This document shows positions 36,377 to 47,455 of a stretch of 64,000 nt of DNA, one piece after another. Made by a program: the position numbers and the translations under genes. The stretch spans positions 5,131,501 through 5,195,500 of the forward strand of contig CANTUV010000053.1 in assembly GCA_947685225.1 (NCBI GenBank), written 5' to 3'. Source of the DNA: Garcia nutans. Taxonomy: Eukaryota; Streptophyta; Magnoliopsida; Malpighiales; Euphorbiaceae. The notes below the pieces were generated by a model, which worked only from the letters and a program-made list of their open reading frames with translations, did no database searches and had not been told where the DNA came from. How positions within the stretch are numbered: position 1 is the stretch's first letter; each line of letters begins with the position of its first letter.

Positions 36377-37486
36377 AATAAGAGAAGTTGATTCCGTTGG
36401 ACTTTATATTATTTTACTCTTTCTTATTATGATATTATATATTGCATCATTTAGATTGCATTGTGTGCGTGAATTAGGATGCCTGTGTAACTCGTATTGT
36501 GTTATGTAAGGGATACCATACTTTCACTCAAGGTATGGAGATTGAGTATGGCATAACCGCTCATAGCCTTGTACCTTTTGGTATATACTTTCTGTGGGAG
36601 CCTAAACTTTTCAACCCAAAGACTAAAGCTTATGTAATTGGCCCAGTTACTTTATTAGGTTTTTTCCCAAATGTTTATTGTTTGACTGTGATTAATATAT
36701 CTTAGTTTGAACCATGACTTATTTGGTTTGTTTTTTTAATATGACCTAATTATATTCTAAGCTCAAAATAATTTTTATTCCTTTAAGCCCAAAAGACCAA
36801 AACTATTTTTAAAATTTTCAAGATGGTCTTTTAGATATAAAACCTTTTAAGATGGGTCAAAAATCTTTTTCCACCTTGTGGCCTAAACTTAAAAGCCCAA
36901 AATTCATTTCTACATAAACCTTTTTATAATGGGCTTTGAAAAATATTTTTCACTTCATTCAAATTATAACTTTTCTTACCCTTCTTCTTAAATAAGCTTA
37001 TAACTATTTAGGTTAATTATGGAATACCAAAAATCAATTGTGGGCCTAATTTATACTAAGACTTATTAATCATAGGCTTATTTGTGGCATGAATAATTAG
37101 TTGTTTTCTTTTCAAATAGGAAATCTATTTATGATAAACCCTTTAAATTAGTTTTAATCCATAATATAGCATAAAAACTATTTTTAATTGATTCAACGGA
37201 TTAAGGCTTAATTAATGAGAATCATCATGGACTGATTTCTAAATTTGAAAATAAAACTATTGATTAACTTGTCCGAGTGAATTTTTCAAAAACAAGATGT
37301 CCCATGTTGATATTTTGTAGACCATATACCTAGAAAAAGAAACTCTTCATTCATGTGTGGGTGATATAAGATTGGAAGGGTCGTTCCTACTCTTTTTATT
37401 TTTATTTATTTGTGTTTACTTGTTCACATATGCATACATGCATACATGCATTGAATTATATGGCATTGATCCTTTTTAGCTACAGA
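36377..37486 (+). other. T1 leader between primer site and gag
   Basis: About 1.1 kb without a supported frame, homologous to D's leader (56706-57776). AT-rich with CATGCATACATG repeats (37431-37449) just before gag. Confidence 0.7.
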
Positions 37487-39049
37487 CCTGGAGTACATCA
37501 GTTCAAGAGCTTATGACAATCTGACCTATGCCAGTAACTTAAAATCCTGTGAGAATTCAATCAGCTTCTCACCAAAATCAATGGAACCTAAACTGATTCA
37601 GAAGATGGTGGATGATGTAATCAGTTTCAAGATGGAAAAATTGAAAGAGGTCCTAGCTGAGACTATGAAAAGCTAGCTGGCTGCACACTAGGAAACACTA
37701 TTGAAGCATCTGCTAGTATTAAGAACCAGAAAGACAAAGGAAAGGCTAAGGTTGATGAAGCAGCCTTTGATGACGATAAAGTAATGATTGATGATGATGA
37801 TTGGGCTCAATATTTCCAAGATTCTCAAGATAAGAAGAAAGAACCAAAGGCTATGGAAAAATCAATTGATGAAAATACTGAGATTACTGATGTAGAAAAG
37901 TTAATTGCTAACTTAGAGAAGAAGTTTGAGAAGAACCTTAAAACAGAAGATGTGTCAGAAGTGGAAGAAAAATTTGAGCAACATAAAGAAGTTTCTTACA
38001 AGTTCAAGATGTCTTCTTTCGCTAGGTACAACGGTATAGGAAGTCCTCACTTGCATGTTAAGCAATACATCACTGCTATGTAGTCTGCTAGAGCTACCAA
38101 GGCTCAAACTCTAAGGTATTTCATGCTCTCATTGGATCCTATTGTGCAAAACTGGTTCAACACCTTAGAGGAAAGTACCCAAAAAGATAGGGATATGCTG
38201 TACAAAGCCTTCATTCAGCAATATGAGTACAATGTCAAATCAGAAGTGACACTAATGGAGGTGGAAACTATCAGACAAAAGCAATATGAGAATTTTATTG
38301 TCTATGTGAAGAGGTGGAGAAACAAAGCTTCACTGCTTAAGAAGAGACTAGATGAGTCCGACCAGATTCAAATGATAGTAAGGGGTGTCCTACCCAGCCT
38401 GCGTGAAGGGATGTCTCACACTCTCATAAGGAATTTCAAAGATCTTCTCCAAGCTGGCTTTTAAATAGAAGAATGGGAAAGGGAGAAGAGCCATTTTTTT
38501 GAAAGAAAAAATGAGAGGGGGAATTATCAGTCTGGAGGCAAGAGTACACAGAATGCAGTGGATGTTAATGCGGCAACTAGTCAAACAAATAGAAGACAAT
38601 TTTTAGAGTTGAGAAAACCTTTGTCTTGGGTTTTTAACAAGCTACAGAAGAAAGGGTTGTTACAACCATTGGCTCCTTAACCTTTGCTGAATTCTTTACC
38701 ACCAAAATTTGATACTAATGCCTTTTGTCAATTTCATCAGACACCAGGACATGAGACAAAAAAATTCTTATGACTAAAACACGAGATCTAAGATTTAATT
38801 GAAAGTGAAAAGTTGCCTGAGCTCGATAAACCAAATACCAAGAGTAATCCTTTGCCTAAATTTGGAAGAGTGCCTCAACCAGCAACCTTCATAATAGGGG
38901 GAAAATTGAAGGAAAGTTTTGTCTTATCATCTTTTTATGATATGGATGGAGGAATTGCTAAAGAAGAGGTAATACTAACCAAGCTTAGACCAACTGTAGA
39001 TGATGAGGCCATGACTATCATTGATGATGAAAAAAATCCTTGCCCCTGA
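37487..39049 (+). pseudogene. T1 gag (Tat/Ogre-like), broken
   Basis: Starts about LEYISSRAYDN (the equivalents in D and T3 align). A stop falls after MKS near 37675. Open pieces are 37784-38083 (Lys/Glu-rich, then SFARYNGIGSPHLHVKQYITAM), 38123-38464 (Retrotrans_gag core: WFNTLEESTQKD, WRNKASLLKKRLDESDQ) and 38813-39049 (LPELDKPNTKSNPLPKFGRVP). The zinc-type region FCQFHQTPGHET has lost its final Cys. Would form the particle shell if intact. Confidence 0.82.
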
Positions 39050-39331
39050 TATGCCCAAATAAATGAAGCATCTTTGACTCCAGCTCAATAAACTTCCCTT
39101 GGGCTGTTTTGCTTTTGTTTCATTTTCTTTCTTTTGTGGTTTCTGGAACAATTATGTTTTTCAAATTAAGATTGTTTAATGTTCATAAATCAGTGTATTT
39201 ATGCATCCTGATTTGAATGACTTTACTAGGTGAGGGAATTGTTCTATAGCATTGAGTTGTGAATGCTTCATTAGAGAGGGCTCCTGCATAATTACCTTTT
39301 TCTAGGTCCTAGTCGATCTTAAAACGTGCTT

Positions 39332-40414
39332 TGATACAAACCAGATATGGTAGCTTTGTGCCATTGAAGAAAAGCAATCTTACATCATCCAAATAGATTT
39401 AAAAGGAGTTCAAAAGCTCTTTTATGAGGCTGAAATACACTTGGGGCGTGCTACACTTCATATGGAGCAGATTTGGTGCAATTCAAGCAATATGGGCTTT
39501 GTGGAGCTTGATACAGCTTATAGGCCAAAGCTACACAAAGGGAAGCCTAAAGTGAAGATCAAAGTATGGAAATCACGTCCAAACACATGGGCATGCTTTC
39601 TTGGGCTTGTTCAGCAAGTTTTTTGGCATGTTTAGCAAGTTTTTAAGGCTGAACATGGCTGCACATGTTGGGCTTGTTTTTCCAATACATTAGGCCTTTT
39701 TTTGGACTTAATTAAGGCATGTTTAATATGGGCCCAAGGAAGTTACGAATTTCAGCAAGTGGAAGGCATCCTTTTGTCACATGGGATGTGGTCCCCTCAT
39801 TCCTTAGTTAGTTAGGATATTATTTTATTTTCCATATCTTTTAGGATTTGATATTATTTAGTCTTTCCAAATCTATTTTGGATTTGTTTTATTAGATTTG
39901 GATAGGATTTAGATTACTTATCTGATTTAGATTCAGATTTACTTTATGTTTTCCTTAGTGGATTAGGATTACTTTATATTTTTCCTTATGCAATTAGGAA
40001 TGTTTTCCATTTTCCTTATGCAATTAGGAATGTTTTCCTTATGCAATTAGGAATGTTTTCCTTATGCAATTAGGAATTTTGTAACCCTTATTTAAGGGCA
40101 CTATTAGGCAGAATTTGAGATACAACAATTAATAAAAATTTTTGAATTCTTCTACAAGTTATTATTGTGAATTTTCGTGTGAGAGAGATTAGAGTGGATT
40201 CTTTAATTCTTTCTTTGCATCAAGAATTAGGTTTACTTATCAACAAGAGTTGTGGCGTTTTCCTTCTTCTTACCAACTAAATCCTTCAATCATAGTGAGT
40301 TCGCGTCTCTTTATAGGCGTTGGGTTCCTTAGGAGGTGATTATCAAGTTTCAAGGAGTTCTCTACCATTGTTATACGTTGGGTTTGCTGCCATCGTTGCT
40401 AAGGGTCCGCGTCA
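39332..40414 (+). repeat. Block E LTR copy a (plus orientation)
   Basis: 1,083 bp, TGATACAAAC ... TCCGCGTCA. Carries four tandem copies of a ~23-base unit containing CTTATGCAATTAGGAATG at about 39985-40075. Nearly identical to copy c, including length. Confidence 0.9.
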
Positions 40415-40416
40415 TT

Positions 40417-40428
40417 TGGTATCAGAGC
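40417..40428 (+). other. Primer-binding site after LTR a (tRNA-iMet)
   Basis: Exact TGGTATCAGAGC, two bases after the LTR end, plus orientation. It is followed at once by an A11 run and a misplaced LTR fragment instead of an element interior. Confidence 0.9.
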
Positions 40429-40497
40429 AAAAAAAAAAAGGCCTAATGTATTGGAAAAACAAGCCCAACATGTGCAGCCATGTTCAGCCTTTAAAAA
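40429..40497 (-). repeat. Short misplaced LTR fragment at the inversion junction
   Basis: About 65 bases (GGCCTAATGTATTGG ... CAGCCTTTAAAAACT) duplicate an internal LTR segment seen at 41130-41190 and 43570-43630. It begins at an A-run shared with the source and ends at a shared AACT, so both junctions show microhomology, as expected of template switching. Confidence 0.8.
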
Positions 40498-41496
40498 CTC
40501 ACTATGATTGAAGGATTTAGTTGGTAAGAAGAAGGAAAACGCCACAACTCTTGTTGATAAGTAAACCTAATTCTTGATGCAAAGAAAGAATTAAAGAATC
40601 CACTCTAATCTCTCTCACACGAAAATTCACAAGAATAACTTGTAGAAGAATTCAAAATTTTTTTATTAATTGTTGTATCTCAAATTCTGCCTAATAGTGC
40701 CCTTAAATAAGGGTTACAAAATTCCTAATTGCATAAGGAAAACATTCCTAATTGCATAAGGAAAACATTCCTAATTGCATAAGGAAAATGGAAAACATTC
40801 CTAATTGCATAAGGAAAAATATAAAGTAATCCTAATCCACTAAGGAAAATATAAAGTAATCCTAATCCACTAAGGAAAACATAAAGTAAATCTGAATCTA
40901 AATCAGATAAGTAATCTAAATCCTATCCAAATCTAATAAAACAAATCCAAAATAGATTTGGAAAGACTAAATAATATCAAATCCTAAAAGATATGGAAAA
41001 TAAAATAATATCCTAACTAATTAAGGAATGAGGGGACCACATCCCATGTGACAAAAGGATGCCTTCCACTTGCTGAAATTCGTAACTTCCTTGGGCCCAT
41101 ATTAAACATGCCTTAATTAAGTCCAAAAAAAGGCCTAATGTATTGGAAAAACAAGCCCAACATGTGCAGCCATGTTCAGCCTTAAAAACTTGCTAAACAT
41201 GCCAAAAAACTTGCTGAACAAGCCCAAGAAAGCATGCCCATGTGTTTGGACGTGATTTCCATACTTTGATCTTCACTTTAGGCTTCCCTTTGTGTAGCTT
41301 TGGCCTCTAAGCTGTATCAAGCTCCACAAAGCCCATATTGCTTGAATTGCACCAAATCTGCTCCATATGAAGTGTACCACGCCCCAAGTGTATTTCAGCC
41401 TCATAAAAGAGCTTTTGAACTCCTTTTAAATCTATTTGGATGATGTAAGATTGCTTTTCTTCAATGGCACAAAGCTGCCATATCTTGTTTGTATCA
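40498..41496 (-). repeat. Block E LTR copy b (minus orientation, U5 missing)
   Basis: Corresponds to copy c from its U3 end (41496) to the CACTATGATTGAAGG region, but lacks the last ~110 bases towards the CA end. It serves as the 3' LTR of the minus-strand interior. It carries one extra copy of a ~36-base unit (AATCCTAATCCACTAAGG) relative to c. With copy a it forms a ~1-kb inverted repeat around a ~196-base loop. Confidence 0.88.
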
Positions 41497-41645
41497 TTCT
41501 CCCTTTCTTTTGAAAAGATTTGTCCTCGAATCTTGCTCATGTTCAGATCTGGAATGGAAACTTTAGGCACCAATTGATCTTCAAAAACCTCCTCTTGAGT
41601 TGATGAAAATAGTTTGAATGTTTCTTCTAGAACATCAACCTGCAA
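41307..41645 (-). pseudogene. Remnant of CRM-type pol C-terminus running into LTR b
   Basis: 112 codons. The first half (VSIPDLNMSKIRGQIFSK, then EREND) resembles the region just before the 3' LTR in F's pol (SATFNVSDLSPFDDADLR, then EEGEND). The second half is translated LTR. It lies one frame away from the coiled-coil ORF upstream, across a T8 run at 41655-41662, so the two may once have been a single frame. Confidence 0.55.
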
Positions 41646-41649
41646 ATTG

Positions 41650-42414
41650 TCAAAAAAAACTAGGAAAAGCTCCGTTAGTTAAAGACAGCTCACATGGAAC
41701 TGAACCATCCTCTTCTTGAACTTCTAAATCAGCTCCATATTCTTTGTCTACCTCTTCAACCATATTTTGAACAATTTCATCGCAATCATCATCATCACAA
41801 CCATAATCATCATAAATAGGTGAATTCTCATCCACATCTCCAAGAAGATCTCCATTTTTCACAAACTCTTCTTTAAATTCAATTATGGGAATCTCAGTAA
41901 CTTCACTCCTTACTTCATCAAGTAATGGCACTACATCCTCTACTTCACAAACATCCTCTTCATGCAACTCTTCTAATTCATCCTCTTTTTTTAGTTCAAC
42001 ATTGGAATCCTCCATGGTTGCACTCTCCTCTTTCACCTTAATGGTAGGAATTTTTGAAACCACACTTATTGCTTCACATAGTTTAGAAGTATGCTTACAC
42101 ATATCTTCCAATTGTTGTCTCAGTTTCTTATATTCTAGTTTCATCCTCTTAGATTTCATTTCTTCTTGTCGTCTCTTACAATGAATAAGAAAGTTTTTCT
42201 CCTTTGCATAGAAAACTGAAAGTTCTTCCTCTAATGAAGCAATCTCCTTTTCACAATATGAATATTCCCTTGTGTACCTTCGTGCACCTCCTAACTTTTG
42301 ATACCACCTTTCAATAAGCTCTTCAAGAAATCGAATCTTACCATCGAGATATTGTAGATGGTATTTTTCTTTGGCTTCCTCTTCATCCATCTCAATCTCA
42401 ATTGTTGTTGACAT
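41650..42414 (-). CDS. Acidic coiled-coil protein encoded by non-autonomous element E
   Basis: Start set at ATG 42414 (MSTTIEIEMDEEEAKEKY), giving 254 codons; an in-frame upstream extension to 42507 is hydrophobic and less likely. Residues about 15-125 are heptad-like and rich in Glu/Lys/Arg (coiled coil). The C-terminal half is strongly acidic with a DDYGCDDDDCDE stretch. It sits between the primer site and 3' LTR where gag-pol would be, but shows no zinc knuckle, protease, RT or integrase motif. It may be a captured or highly diverged gag-like protein; I do not recognise it. Confidence 0.6.
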   Translation of the reverse strand: MSTTIEIEMDEEEAKEKYHLQYLDGKIRFLEELIERWYQKLGGARRYTREYSYCEKEIASLEEELSVFYAKEKNFLIHCKRRQEEMKSKRMKLEYKKLRQQLEDMCKHTSKLCEAISVVSKIPTIKVKEESATMEDSNVELKKEDELEELHEEDVCEVEDVVPLLDEVRSEVTEIPIIEFKEEFVKNGDLLGDVDENSPIYDDYGCDDDDCDEIVQNMVEEVDKEYGADLEVQEEDGSVPCELSLTNGAFPSFF

Positions 42415-42840
42415 TTTTTTTATATGTAGAATTTGAAAATCACTAAACAAACACAAAAGAAACAGCCCAAGAATGGCCATATAAAACGATTTGAAGGAAA
42501 GAAACAATCAACCCCAAGAAAAGGCTTACACAAGATGAATTTGAAGGGAAAAACACAACCAAATTGAACAAGACCCAATAGACACAAAACAAACTAAATT
42601 CTGACTACTAGAACACCAACGACTTAACAAACGGAATACTTAAATGGATGGGAAAGTGAAAAAAATGAATTGAATAAACTATTCTGAATACTAAAACGAA
42701 CTAAAACTGACTCTTGAATGCCAAAAACGAAAATTGAATAGAGAAGGAAAGGAAAAAACGAATTTGAATAAAATAACCCTAATGGAACAATTAAACAAGC
42801 CCTAGAAAGACAAAGTAGATAAAAATTACCTTGTAGCAAG

Positions 42841-42852
42841 GCTCTGATACCA
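42841..42852 (-). other. Primer-binding site inside LTR c (tRNA-iMet)
   Basis: Exact TGGTATCAGAGC on the minus strand, two bases from the LTR edge at 42855. It faces the other site at 40417. Confidence 0.9.
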
Positions 42853-42854
42853 AA

Positions 42855-43937
42855 TGACGCGGACCCTTAGCAACGATGGCAGTAAACCCAACGTATAACA
42901 ATGGTAGAGAACTCCTTGAAACTTGATAATCACCTCCTAAGGAACCCAACGCCTATAAAGAGACGCGAACTCACTATGATTGAAGGATTTAGTTGGTAAG
43001 AAGAAGGAAAACGCCACAACTCTTGTTGATAAGTAAACCTAATTCTTGATGCAAAGAAAGAATTAAAGAATCCACTCTAATCTCTCTCACACGAAAATTC
43101 ACAAGAATAACTTGTAGAAGAATTCAAAAATTTTTATTAATTGTTGTATCTCAAATTCTGCCTAATAGTGCCCTTAAATAAGGGTTACAAAATTCCTAAT
43201 TGCATAAGGAAAACATTCCTAATTGCATAAGGAAAACATTCCTAATTGCATAAGGAAAATGGAAAACATTCCTAATTGCATAAGGAAAAATATAAAGTAA
43301 TCCTAATCCACTAAGGAAAACATAAAGTAAATCTGAATCTAAATCAGATAAGTAATCTAAATCCTATCCAAATCTAATAAAACAAATCCAAAATAGATTT
43401 GGAAAGACTAAATAATATCAAATCCTAAAAGATATGGAAAATAAAATAATATCCTAACTAACTAAGGAATGAGGGGACCACATCCCATGTGACAAAAAGA
43501 TGCCTTCCACTTGCTGAAATTCGTAACTTCCTTGGGCCCATATTAAACATGCCTTAATTAAGTCCAAAAAAAGGCCTAATGTATTGGAAAAACAAGCCCA
43601 ACATGTGCAGCCATGTTCAGCCTTAAAAACTTGCTAAACATGCCAAAAAACTTGCTGAACAAGCCCAAGAAAGCATGCCCATGTGTTTGGACGTGATTTC
43701 CATACTTTGATCTTCACTTTAGGCTTCCCTTTGTGTAGCTTTGGCCTATAAGCTGTATCAAGCTCCACAAAGCCCATATTGCTTGAATTGCACCAAATCT
43801 GCTCCATATGAAGTGTAGCACGCCCCAAGTGTATTTCAGCCTCATAAAAGAGCTTTTGAACTCCTTTTAAATCTATTTGGATGATGTAAGATTGCTTTTC
43901 TTCAATGGCACAAAGCTGCCATATCTGGTTTGTATCA
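42855..43937 (-). repeat. Block E LTR copy c (5' LTR, minus orientation)
   Basis: 1,083 bp, TGACGCGGACCC on the plus strand at its left, TTTGTATCA at its right. Adjoins the TGCTT duplication. The R/U5 half is nearly identical to element F's 3' LTR (58831 onwards), while the U3 differs. Confidence 0.9.
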
Positions 43938-43942
43938 TGCTT

Positions 43943-46379
43943 TGACAAACTTTTGAGGCGAAATTGAACTTTTCTCATTTAAGAGAGAGATGATCTAGGC
44001 ATTATTTGGTAAGGCAACAACTAGAATCCACCCAATTAAATATCAATCCCTAGTTGTCCCTTTGAGTCTTCATAAAATTTTAGATTTCTTTTTATTGGCT
44101 TATAAACCCCAATGATCTACCCTGAGCTGTTGTTATACTTTTGATAAGTCTAATGATCACTGAATTACTAAGGGGAAAGAAGATCAAAGAGAAGGATATA
44201 TACTCAAGACTATAGAGATAGTTGAAGAGCACATGAATTAGACTTAATATCACAGACTTATTGAGATAAAGTCAGGACTGAAGCAGACTTATGCCACTCC
44301 ACTCATACATTATCAGAAACACAAGTTGGTACAAACAAGATAACTCTTTTAGAGCTAGGACCTAAAAAAAAGTAAAAAAAAAAGAAGAAGAAAAAAAAAA
44401 GAAAAAGAAAAGAAGAAACAAGAGAGGAAAAATAAAATAAAACCCAAAAAAGGCGATTTCAAAAGCCAATCGAGTTCTTTTTTACCTAAAGCAAGCAGAA
44501 GGCTTTCACTTAGTTTATGAGGACAGATTGACTTGAATTAGTCCAGCCTAGCCAACGTCTCAAATACATAAGGGAAAGACCATCTTTCATTTTATCCAAC
44601 ATAGCTCCAGCTCCACAATCTTTCTTAAACTTGATATTCCAAAAGGGAAAAGGATGAAAAGAAAGAGTAAGTAAGAAAAAGGGTGGTCTAAAAGATTAAG
44701 ATATTACTGATTGGATCTAGATTTCTGTCAAGATGATGGAAGAACATTCAAGCTTTGTATTTTCATGAAGTCAGAAGATAAAAGTGATGCCCAGAAGGTG
44801 AAAATGGAACCTCTAACAGTATACAATTCCAACAAGAAGATTGTAGTGTGAAGGTTTTTAGCAGTATCACATAAGCTCTAGCTAAAATAATGGCCTTCAT
44901 TTGACCCATGTCCCTTATAGACCCCATTTCAAGCCTATTAAAGACCTGTTGATCTCTCTTGGTAGGTGGAGTCTAATAGTGGAGATAGTTTGAATAAGCA
45001 TACATATGAGATAGACAATATTTAAATTCAATGAGACCTTTGGCCAAGTAATGTGTATGTGCCTATCTAAAATGCAATAGTTCTTACTCAAATCAAAATG
45101 ATTCTCAAGTTTAATACGGTAACTAGGGTTATTATAGATATGTTAATTTGAAAGATTGAGTTCTGAGGTACAATGATTCTGATTTGATAAAGCTAAAAAA
45201 TGATTTTAAGATTAAAAAAAAAAGGTGTTTGTCATACAAAACCTTCCAGTTAAGGGAAGTAAACATGATTGTCAAACCTCAAAGGACATAATTGGCAAAA
45301 GAGGGCTATTGAAAGGATCATTTGCAAGGTCATATCATGAAAAAGTTACCAACCAAATGGATGATCTCTACCCTACGGGGGCCCCCTGTTACTCATACTT
45401 TGTACATCTAAAAGATAAAAGCCATAAATGTGAAGGCTTCTACAGTTCTAATGCAAAACCTGAACAAGTGGTTCAGTTGATCACCTTAGTCTGTGAGTCA
45501 GTAGAATCATTGTAAGTATAATCCATGCATATCATGCATACATGAGCATATCACACTATATTTTTGTCTTGTATTGCCTATTATTTATCAAAGTGAACAA
45601 CAGACATAGTGAAGTAAACAATTAGAAGCAGATATAGAATTAGGGGGGCATGAAAAAGCTATTGCAAAAGAAAGAAGAGATGCATGCTTGTGCAAGGAAC
45701 TAGACAACACAAACATCAATTAGAGCCGGCATGAAAATAAAATCATTGGTTTGAGCCTACACAGGGGCAAAGTTTCTCCTTTTAATTTATTAATTTATGT
45801 GTATATAAAATATTTTTAGACTCACTTTCAATAGTTTGCCATATAGGGGGGCAAAGAAAGGATATGAGGACTAGCTAAAAAATAGCTAAATTTTTTATAA
45901 AATGAAGAACAAAAAGAACAAAACATGAAGAAAATAAGAACCCCAAAAGAATGAAGATGCAAAAGATAAAAGATCAGTCCAGCTAGAAAAGCTAAAGTCA
46001 ATGCAAGACAAATGTCCAAGGATGAAGATCCATTTCAAAGGGTGAAGACCCAATCTCCAGAGGATGAAGATCAATTATGAAGGATAAAGACCTGATATTT
46101 GAAGATTCATTATGAAGGAAGAAGACGTGAAGTTGATAGCTAGAAGAAAACCAAAATTCCCAAATGACAGAAGGTCAGTGTAATCCATTAAAGAATGGAA
46201 CAAGTGGCTAGAAGAAAGCCCTCAACTGATAGAAGGCCAGTTCAACTAGAAGAGCTGAAATTGTTTGGCTAGAAGAAAGCTAAAACTCTCAACTTCTAGA
46301 AGGTCAGTCCAACTAGAAGAGCTAAAATTGTTTAGCTAGAAGAAAGCCAGAACCCTCAACTGATAAAAGGTCAGTTGAA
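43943..46379 (+). other. T1 non-coding interior, continued
   Basis: Resumes T1 exactly where block E interrupted it, and parallels D in reverse (about 52900-54830). Contains a purine-only tract (about 44366-44440). A 96-codon frame (45225-45515) covers a region alignable with D, but its frame is not kept there, so it is probably a relic. From about 46019 GATGAAGATC-type repeats begin that correspond to D's minisatellite. Confidence 0.7.
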
Positions 46380-46831
46380 ATCAATCTTAGGTCGAGATCC
46401 CAAACTCTAAGTCTCAGGTCGAGAACCCAAATCCAGTACCGGGTCTAGAACCCAAAACCAATCCTAGTCCAGAACCCAAATCATTTCAAGTCTAGAACTT
46501 AATTCGGGTCCAAAACCTAAATGAATTTGGGTCCAAAACCTAAGCCAATTTTGAGTCCAGAACTCAATCTGGGCCTAGAACCAAAACCACTCTCGGGTCC
46601 AGAACTCAATCTAGTATCGGGTGTAGAATCCAATCCATTCTCGGGTACAGAATTCAATCTAGTCTTAGGTTTAGAACCTAATCTAGTCTCGAATCAATCA
46701 TTCAATCTAGTCTTAGGTCCAGAATCCAAATAAATCTAGAGTTCAGAACTCAATCCGGGTCCAGAACCCAATCTAGTCTCAGGTCCAGAACCCAAATCAT
46801 TCTTGGGTCTAGAACCTAAACCACCCTTGGG
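46380..46831 (+). repeat. GGGTCCAGAACCCAA-type tandem repeats in T1 tail
   Basis: About fifteen imperfect 20-35-base units with the core GGTCCAGAACCCAA. D has the inverse equivalents at 52030-52270. Ends abruptly at the junction with B's gag. Open frames across it (for example Pro-rich LxPxPxLGPELN) are repeat artefacts. Confidence 0.75.
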
Positions 46832-47298
46832 AGTATTTCTTCTTAAATTCCCATAGAAAGGCATCATATGTCAGTACAGGAGGATCAGTAGTTCCATGGG
46901 AAACTGTCTACTACCAGTCGTAGGCATCCTCCTACAGAAGAGACTTGGCATAATCAAACTTCTCTTTTGCAGTAGCTGTAACTAGATAAAAAACCTATGT
47001 ACTCTATCCATCCACTGCTCTGATCAATGGTACTGAAGAAATTTTTAGCTTCGAATTTCCTCAGCTTGTCATATTTTCTAGTCGGTAACTACTGCTACTG
47101 TGCCTGCAGCTATTGTACCAGAGCCTGTCGTAATAGTTCTGCCATCTGTCGTACCCAAACTGGCGAAACCTCCTCATTTGCTGGTCTAGCTGGCACCGAT
47201 GTCTTCATAGCAATCTCTGCACTGGCTCTAATTGCACCCTCTCCAAGGGCAACACTCTCTGCACTCCCCTCTCCAGACTCATGAGTTTGAGACGCCAT
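46832..47298 (-). pseudogene. Element B gag, N-terminal part
   Basis: Starts at ATG 47298 (MASQTHESGEGSAES) and matches the N-terminus of A's gag at 22570. It runs into stops by 47110 and continues as degenerate gag to 46832, where T1 sequence is fused. The remainder of B gag is missing from the window. Confidence 0.8.
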
Positions 47299-47435
47299 GT
47301 TCGCCTATGTCTGTAAATATAGAAAGAATTGCCACATCATGGATCATATAAAATGCCAGTGAAAATGCATGTATGACATATTAAAATCTTATTTCTCTCT
47401 CAAAAACCTACCTAGGTCGAGAACCTCAAACCAAG

Positions 47436-47447
47436 GCTCTGATACCA
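47436..47447 (-). other. Primer-binding site of element B (tRNA-iMet)
   Basis: Exact TGGTATCAGAGC on the minus strand, 8 bases inside B's 5' LTR. Confidence 0.9.
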
Positions 47448-47455
47448 AAAATAAA

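Larger units (their letters stand above)
39332..43937. mobile_element. Block E: inverted-LTR insertion of a non-autonomous CRM-like element
   Basis: Perfect TGCTT duplications (39327-39331 and 43938-43942) flank a block whose left end is a plus-oriented LTR starting TGATACAAAC and whose right end is a minus-oriented copy of the same LTR, so both outer ends are U3 ends. Inside: primer site facing right (40417-40428), a 70-bp LTR scrap, a minus LTR lacking U5 (40498-41496), coding interior, primer site facing left (42841-42852). T1's sequence continues cleanly across the block when compared with D, so this is a genuine insertion. A normal LTR element would have both LTRs in the same orientation. 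Confidence 0.85.
34851..46831 (+). mobile_element. Element T1: Tat/Ogre-like gag-only retroelement, truncated and interrupted
   Basis: Order: 5' LTR (34851?-36357), a TGGTGACTCCACTAGG primer-site region, leader, gag (37487-39049), non-coding interior, insertion of block E (39332-43937), then further interior and a repeat-rich tail to 46831. It matches element D (reverse orientation) through the R/U5, leader, gag and interior. No protease, RT or integrase is present. The 3' LTR is missing and the tail joins B's gag directly. Confidence 0.8.

Noticed and set aside
39332..43937. Block E as a DNA transposon with ~1-kb terminal inverted repeats
   Set aside because: The repeats are LTRs with primer sites, polypurine tract and 5-bp duplication, and resemble element F's LTR.
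45225..45515. 96-codon frame in T1 interior as a possible gene
   Set aside because: The aligned region in element D does not keep the frame and no known domain is visible; more likely a relic.
46521..46733. Pro/Leu-rich repeat protein
   Set aside because: Translation of the GGTCCAGAACCCAA repeats in T1's tail.
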